Shown here piece by piece: positions 60,763 to 64,000 of a stretch of DNA of 64,000 nucleotides. The notes under the pieces are model-generated. The model did no database searches and was not told the DNA's origin. It saw only the letters and a list, made by a program, of their open reading frames with translations. Position numbers and translations under genes: made by a program. The stretch is from an uncultured Lachnospiraceae bacterium (GTDB lineage Bacteria > Bacillota > Clostridia > Lachnospirales > Lachnospiraceae), in the NCBI GenBank assembly GCA_910578345.1, contig CAJTRA010000003.1:186001-250000 (forward strand), read 5' to 3'. Positions within the stretch are counted from its first letter, which is position 1. Every line of letters begins with the position of its first letter.

Positions 60763-61548
60763 TTATTCATTGATCGCAATATCTATTCTGCTTAATTTCT
60801 CCAATAAAATCTCTTCTTCCGTCGGAATATCCTCAGACTTCTCAATCTGCTGCCGGACCTGCCACATCTGCCGGTCCACAGAAGCAATCTGTTCCGCACA
60901 CTCACTCAACTGCCGCACAATCTGTGTCTGATTCGGAATCTCCTGCTTATACTTGAGCTGATGCTCCAAGCTTGCCCAGAAATCCATCGCGATCGTGCGG
61001 ATCTGTACTTCAACGGCCATGTTCTTCGTCTGGTCCGAGAAGAAAACCGGAACACTCACAATCATATGATAACTGCGGTATCCGTTCGGTTTCGGATTCT
61101 TAATATAATCCTTCTCCTTCAGCACCGTAATGTCATCCTGCTTCGCAAGCGCCTTTGCCAGCATATAGATGTCATCCACGTAAGAGCACACCACACGTAT
61201 ACCGGCCACATCAAAAAGATGGTTCTCCACGTTCTCCAGCGTAAAACTTAAGTCCTTACTGTCCAGTTTCCGCATAATACTCGCACTGCTCTTCAACCGG
61301 GAGCTGATCGAAGTGATCGGATTGCGCTGATACCGCACATTAAATTCTGAATTGAGTACATCAAACTTCGTGCGCACCTCTTTGATCGCACAGCTATAGC
61401 GCATCCGCATTTCCTTATAGTTCACCACAGTGCCCGCCATCTGTCTACGTCTTTCATAAATTGCCTGATCTACCTGTGGGAATATCATCATTTCCGCCGG
61501 TTCTGACTCCGCACCGATCTCATCCAATGAAAAAAAGGGATTTGTCAT
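60763..61548 (-). CDS. small alarmone synthetase (RelQ/YjbM-type)
   Basis: A 261-residue RelA/SpoT-domain protein without hydrolase, TGS or ACT domains, so a single-domain (p)ppGpp synthetase. Motifs: SRLKSSASIMRKL, DVAGIRVVCSYVDDIY (metal/GTP region) and KPNGYRSYHMIV, then VEVQIRTIAMDFWASLEHQLKYK. The acidic tail forms a helical extension. It transfers pyrophosphate from ATP to GDP/GTP in stress signalling. ATG 61548 follows GGAGG. Confidence 0.93.
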   Translation of the reverse strand: MTNPFFSLDEIGAESEPAEMMIFPQVDQAIYERRRQMAGTVVNYKEMRMRYSCAIKEVRTKFDVLNSEFNVRYQRNPITSISSRLKSSASIMRKLDSKDLSFTLENVENHLFDVAGIRVVCSYVDDIYMLAKALAKQDDITVLKEKDYIKNPKPNGYRSYHMIVSVPVFFSDQTKNMAVEVQIRTIAMDFWASLEHQLKYKQEIPNQTQIVRQLSECAEQIASVDRQMWQVRQQIEKSEDIPTEEEILLEKLSRIDIAINE

Positions 61549-61575
61549 CGTCCGTACCTCCTTTTACTGCTTGTT

Positions 61576-61604
61576 ACTATAACGCAGATACGACGGAAAA
61601 ACAA
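61576..61604 (-). promoter_or_regulatory. promoter of the alarmone synthetase gene
   Basis: TTGTTT (61604-61599), 17 bp and TATAGT (61581-61576) on the minus strand. Confidence 0.7.
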
Positions 61605-61691
61605 TAAACCGCATGTAAAATTTGTATAAAACAATTCCCGTCCTGAAAAGGAGTATTTCGATTAATCTGTGCCGTGAATGGTCTAAGTAAA

Positions 61692-62396
61692 CTATCCGAA
61701 GAAATTGAAATAGTTTCCGCTGCTTCCGTAATTACGAAAAAGCTTACTGTAACTGGTACTGGCCTGTGCGTCCATATTTCTCTCTGCCGTCGCCTCCACG
61801 GAATCCGCCCAGATCGTCACCCTTCCGGCAAAACCGCTCCTGCCGCCCCATACCTTCTGAAATGTCTCAAGATCCGTCTGCGCAAGCTTCTTGTCATCCA
61901 CCGTAAGCGTACCATCAAGGTTCCTGTTTACCCCGCAGGACGCCAGTTCCGAACTGTTCAGCCCTGAGATACTGTTTAACTGTGAAAGATAATTATTGTC
62001 AGTCCTGCTCCCTGATTCCTTCAGATTCTCCAGCATACTGTTATACTGACTGACAAACCCTTTGACACTGGCAGCGATTTCCGCTGTGCTGCCGCTTTCC
62101 TGCGCCTTGGCATAGACAGATGTCTTGCTATCGTCCGCCAGCTTGTCTCCATATTCGCATACCTGTTTTGCGTGATATTTCATATTATAATATAATTTCT
62201 GTGTATTCCCTGTGCTCTGCGCCATATTGGCATACAGGTTACTCTGCCGCTTCAGTCCGCTTAAAAGCTGCGCGTTCCGGCTCAGACGCTTTCCTCTGCC
62301 CGTTCTGCTGAGCGCACTCTGCAGCAAGGAATAATTGCCCCCGGTCCTGTTTCTCCCGCTTAGCAGTGCACTGGAATAATTTCTTGGAATTCTCAT
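61692..62396 (-). CDS. orphan protein with FliD-C-like segment
   Basis: A 234-residue protein. The first 55 residues are basic and Ser/Asn-rich (MRIPRNYSSALLSGRNRTGG). From about residue 105 the pattern VKGFVSQYNSMLENLKESG ... LNRNLDGTLTVDDKKLAQT ... FQKVWGG-GFAGRV resembles the C-terminal domain of the flagellar cap protein FliD. No FliD-N, flagellin or other flagellar gene is in the window. ATG 62396 follows AAAGGAG. It could be a short FliD-derived or hook-associated-type protein; the similarity is by eye. The 188 bp upstream (62397-62584) show no other gene. Confidence 0.65.
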   Translation of the reverse strand: MRIPRNYSSALLSGRNRTGGNYSLLQSALSRTGRGKRLSRNAQLLSGLKRQSNLYANMAQSTGNTQKLYYNMKYHAKQVCEYGDKLADDSKTSVYAKAQESGSTAEIAASVKGFVSQYNSMLENLKESGSRTDNNYLSQLNSISGLNSSELASCGVNRNLDGTLTVDDKKLAQTDLETFQKVWGGRSGFAGRVTIWADSVEATAERNMDAQASTSYSKLFRNYGSSGNYFNFFG

Positions 62397-62584
62397 AAGT
62401 CTTCTCCTTTCTGTCTTCCCCTGGAAAGAGATCTCTCCTATGAGATATATCGTTTATGTTTTCACAAACTAAAGAGATTTGTCATCAACAACACCGTTTT
62501 CGTCACAAACTGCGACGCTGCCATTCAGGGTCCGCCAGATTCCACATCCTGCTTCCACGGCCATGCCATCTCCGTATCATCCAT

Positions 62585-64000
62585 TCACCCATCAGACTTT
62601 CCCTGTAGCATAATCGTCAGTGTAAAGTACATTCTCCCCGCCTCATACTGCATCGTTCCATAATATTTCTCCACACAGCTTCGCATATTGCGCATCCCCA
62701 GTCCATGTGCCTTTCTGTCTGCCTTGGTCGTCCGCAGAGCGCCCTCCTTCTGTGTCGTCACTTCTCCATTATACGTATTCTCCACTACCACAAAGAACAT
62801 TCTTCCTTTGCAATAACCTCGAAAATGAATCGTTCTCTCCTGATGCCCTGTCAGCTTTCTGCAGGCCTCGATCGCATTGTCCAATGCATTGTTAAGCAGG
62901 ATCCCCAGATCGAAAGCCTCTATGCCAAACTGCTGCGGATAGACAAATTCCCCTTCCAATAAGATCTGTTCCTGTGCACAGATCTGTCCTTTCCGATTCA
63001 GGATCACATCGATTACCGGATTGCCTGTGCTAAACTGTAACGACAGCCTCTCTGCCGCCTGCTGCATATGCTGCAGATAGCCCTCCGCCTCTGTAAGAAT
63101 CTGTTCCGGCAGATGCCCTTCTCTCATACTTTCTCCCAAAAGCTGCTCCATATCTGCCACACAGTTATTCACATCATGGCGCATCCCCCGGATCCCGTCA
63201 TATAGCTGCTCTAATTCCCTGACATGAGCCGTCATATCCGCAAGTTGTTGTTTATAGAACATAAGACTGTTCTTCTGCGCCTCGGAAGCCATCAGCTCAC
63301 CGTAGATCTTCCGGCTGAAAACCGTGCACACAAGACACAGAACCGCGATCGTCGGCACTACCACATACATACTGCCATGTTTCTCGTAGAAAAATTCGAT
63401 CTCCTCTCCCTGCTGTCTGTAAAAAGAGATCCGCCACAGCACATCAAAGGCCATGCTGATCACCGGCGTCAGCATCAAAAACCACAATCCCTGTCTGTCG
63501 ATCTCCTCCACCGGCTCTGTCAGATACCGCCGATACATCCTGAGCACCAGATACATAAAAAGAAGATAGCCCACCGTATAGACCCACATGCTGTACGTCT
63601 GCAGACTCCCCGCAGCCGAAACAAAATACTCCACCTCAATCTTCTGTTCCATGACCTGTTCATACAGATGATCGAGCCATGCAATCGTCACAAGCGACCA
63701 AACACTGTGCAGTATAAACCGGCACATTTCCTGCACCGTATAATAGACAAGCAGCAGATAAAGCTTCGCAAGTTTTCTGCCTTGATACAGAACATTCATC
63801 GCTACAAAACTACCGCACACCACAATCAACAGCTTCAGGATGCTGTAGCTGCTGTCCACAATCTCCCCTGTCTGCGTTCTGTACAGGACTCTGTTCACCC
63901 AGACAGAATACGAGAGATAACAGTTGATCAGAAAAGACTGTAAGAAAAAAAGTATCTTCCCTGTGGAACGATACTTCTCTTTCTCTACGATACTGTCTTT
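62585..64000 (-). CDS. AgrC-type GHKL sensor kinase, N-terminus outside window
   Basis: The frame is open to the right edge, giving at least 471 residues. Several membrane segments (including KLLIVVCGSFVAMNVLYQG and YTVGYLLFMYLVLRM) form the sensor half. The phospho-acceptor region is GMRHDVNN, followed by a GHKL ATPase (N-box LLNNALDNAIEAC, G-box GLGMRNMRSCVEKYYG). A GTG at 63898 is in frame but the open frame and a further hydrophobic segment continue past it, so the true start lies beyond the window. Its response regulator is probably upstream, outside the window. Confidence 0.9.
   Translation of the reverse strand, partial: KDSIVEKEKYRSTGKILFFLQSFLINCYLSYSVWVNRVLYRTQTGEIVDSSYSILKLLIVVCGSFVAMNVLYQGRKLAKLYLLLVYYTVQEMCRFILHSVWSLVTIAWLDHLYEQVMEQKIEVEYFVSAAGSLQTYSMWVYTVGYLLFMYLVLRMYRRYLTEPVEEIDRQGLWFLMLTPVISMAFDVLWRISFYRQQGEEIEFFYEKHGSMYVVVPTIAVLCLVCTVFSRKIYGELMASEAQKNSLMFYKQQLADMTAHVRELEQLYDGIRGMRHDVNNCVADMEQLLGESMREGHLPEQILTEAEGYLQHMQQAAERLSLQFSTGNPVIDVILNRKGQICAQEQILLEGEFVYPQQFGIEAFDLGILLNNALDNAIEACRKLTGHQERTIHFRGYCKGRMFFVVVENTYNGEVTTQKEGALRTTKADRKAHGLGMRNMRSCVEKYYGTMQYEAGRMYFTLTIMLQGKSDG

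Noticed and set aside
1..64000. CRISPR array, insertion sequence, prophage or tRNA genes
   Set aside because: No regularly spaced long repeats, transposase or integrase genes, or tRNA-like TpsiC loop sequences with cloverleaf potential were seen.

Overview
The window looks like a chromosomal segment of a spore-forming Clostridia member, most likely Lachnospiraceae. The signs are a moderate GC content with good AGGAGG-type ribosome binding sites, a T-box in front of pheS, a SpoIID-like protein, a dimeric-type GlyRS, small proteins typical of the family (a Cys/Asn/Gly-rich 'HCB13'-type peptide and a DUF6472-like protein), LytTR/GHKL two-component genes, and a class B sortase. Most genes lie on the minus strand. 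I saw no insertion sequence, prophage, CRISPR array, rRNA or tRNA gene.

Layout. 1-5.3 kb: a class B sortase followed by its probable substrate, a very large BspA-type leucine-rich-repeat surface protein that runs off the left edge. 5.4-6.8 kb (+): a Cys-rich 75-residue peptide and two unrecognised genes. 6.9-11.8 kb: leuS and an EF-G paralogue with altered GTPase motifs. 12.1-14.6 kb (+): tyrA-aroA. 14.6-22.1 kb: pheS-pheT (T-box controlled), M18 aminopeptidase, queA, PilZ and VanZ-like genes. 22.1-29.9 kb: YihY/BrkB-type membrane protein, SpoIID-like protein, a 6S-like RNA, alaS and glyS. 29.9-38.8 kb: lipoprotein, recO, a YqzL-like small gene, era, DUF4349 lipoprotein, M16C protease, an unrecognised gene, a sigma-like protein lacking region 4, and a rhomboid-like protein with a zinc-ribbon tail. 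39.1-43.4 kb (+): a 1415-residue acyl-CoA dehydratase activase fusion. 43.4-45.0 kb: two small genes and the divergent metA.

45.0-50.3 kb is a cassette: LytTR regulator, soluble GHKL kinase, then a four-gene ABC exporter (ATPase, permease, permease, ATPase), one ATPase having lost its H-loop histidine. 50.3-57.5 kb: ligA, an rRNA pseudouridine synthase, an SGNH/MBOAT O-acylation pair and an RsmF-type methylase. 57.5-60.7 kb: an ArsR-type regulator convergent with a GH43 arabinanase-like lipoprotein, both with palindromes over their promoters. 60.7-64.0 kb: a small alarmone synthetase, an orphan FliD-C-like protein and an AgrC-type kinase cut by the right edge.

The most unusual signals are: four GATGCA hexamers in exact 11-bp phase upstream of the MBOAT/SGNH promoter; twin palindromic 19-bp repeats near the ArsR regulator; the asymmetric double-ATPase exporter behind a membrane-free kinase; the sigma-like/rhomboid-like pair; the EF-G paralogue with changed G3 and G4 motifs; MetA with Asp111; and the Cys-rich peptide locus with a possible sigma-K promoter.
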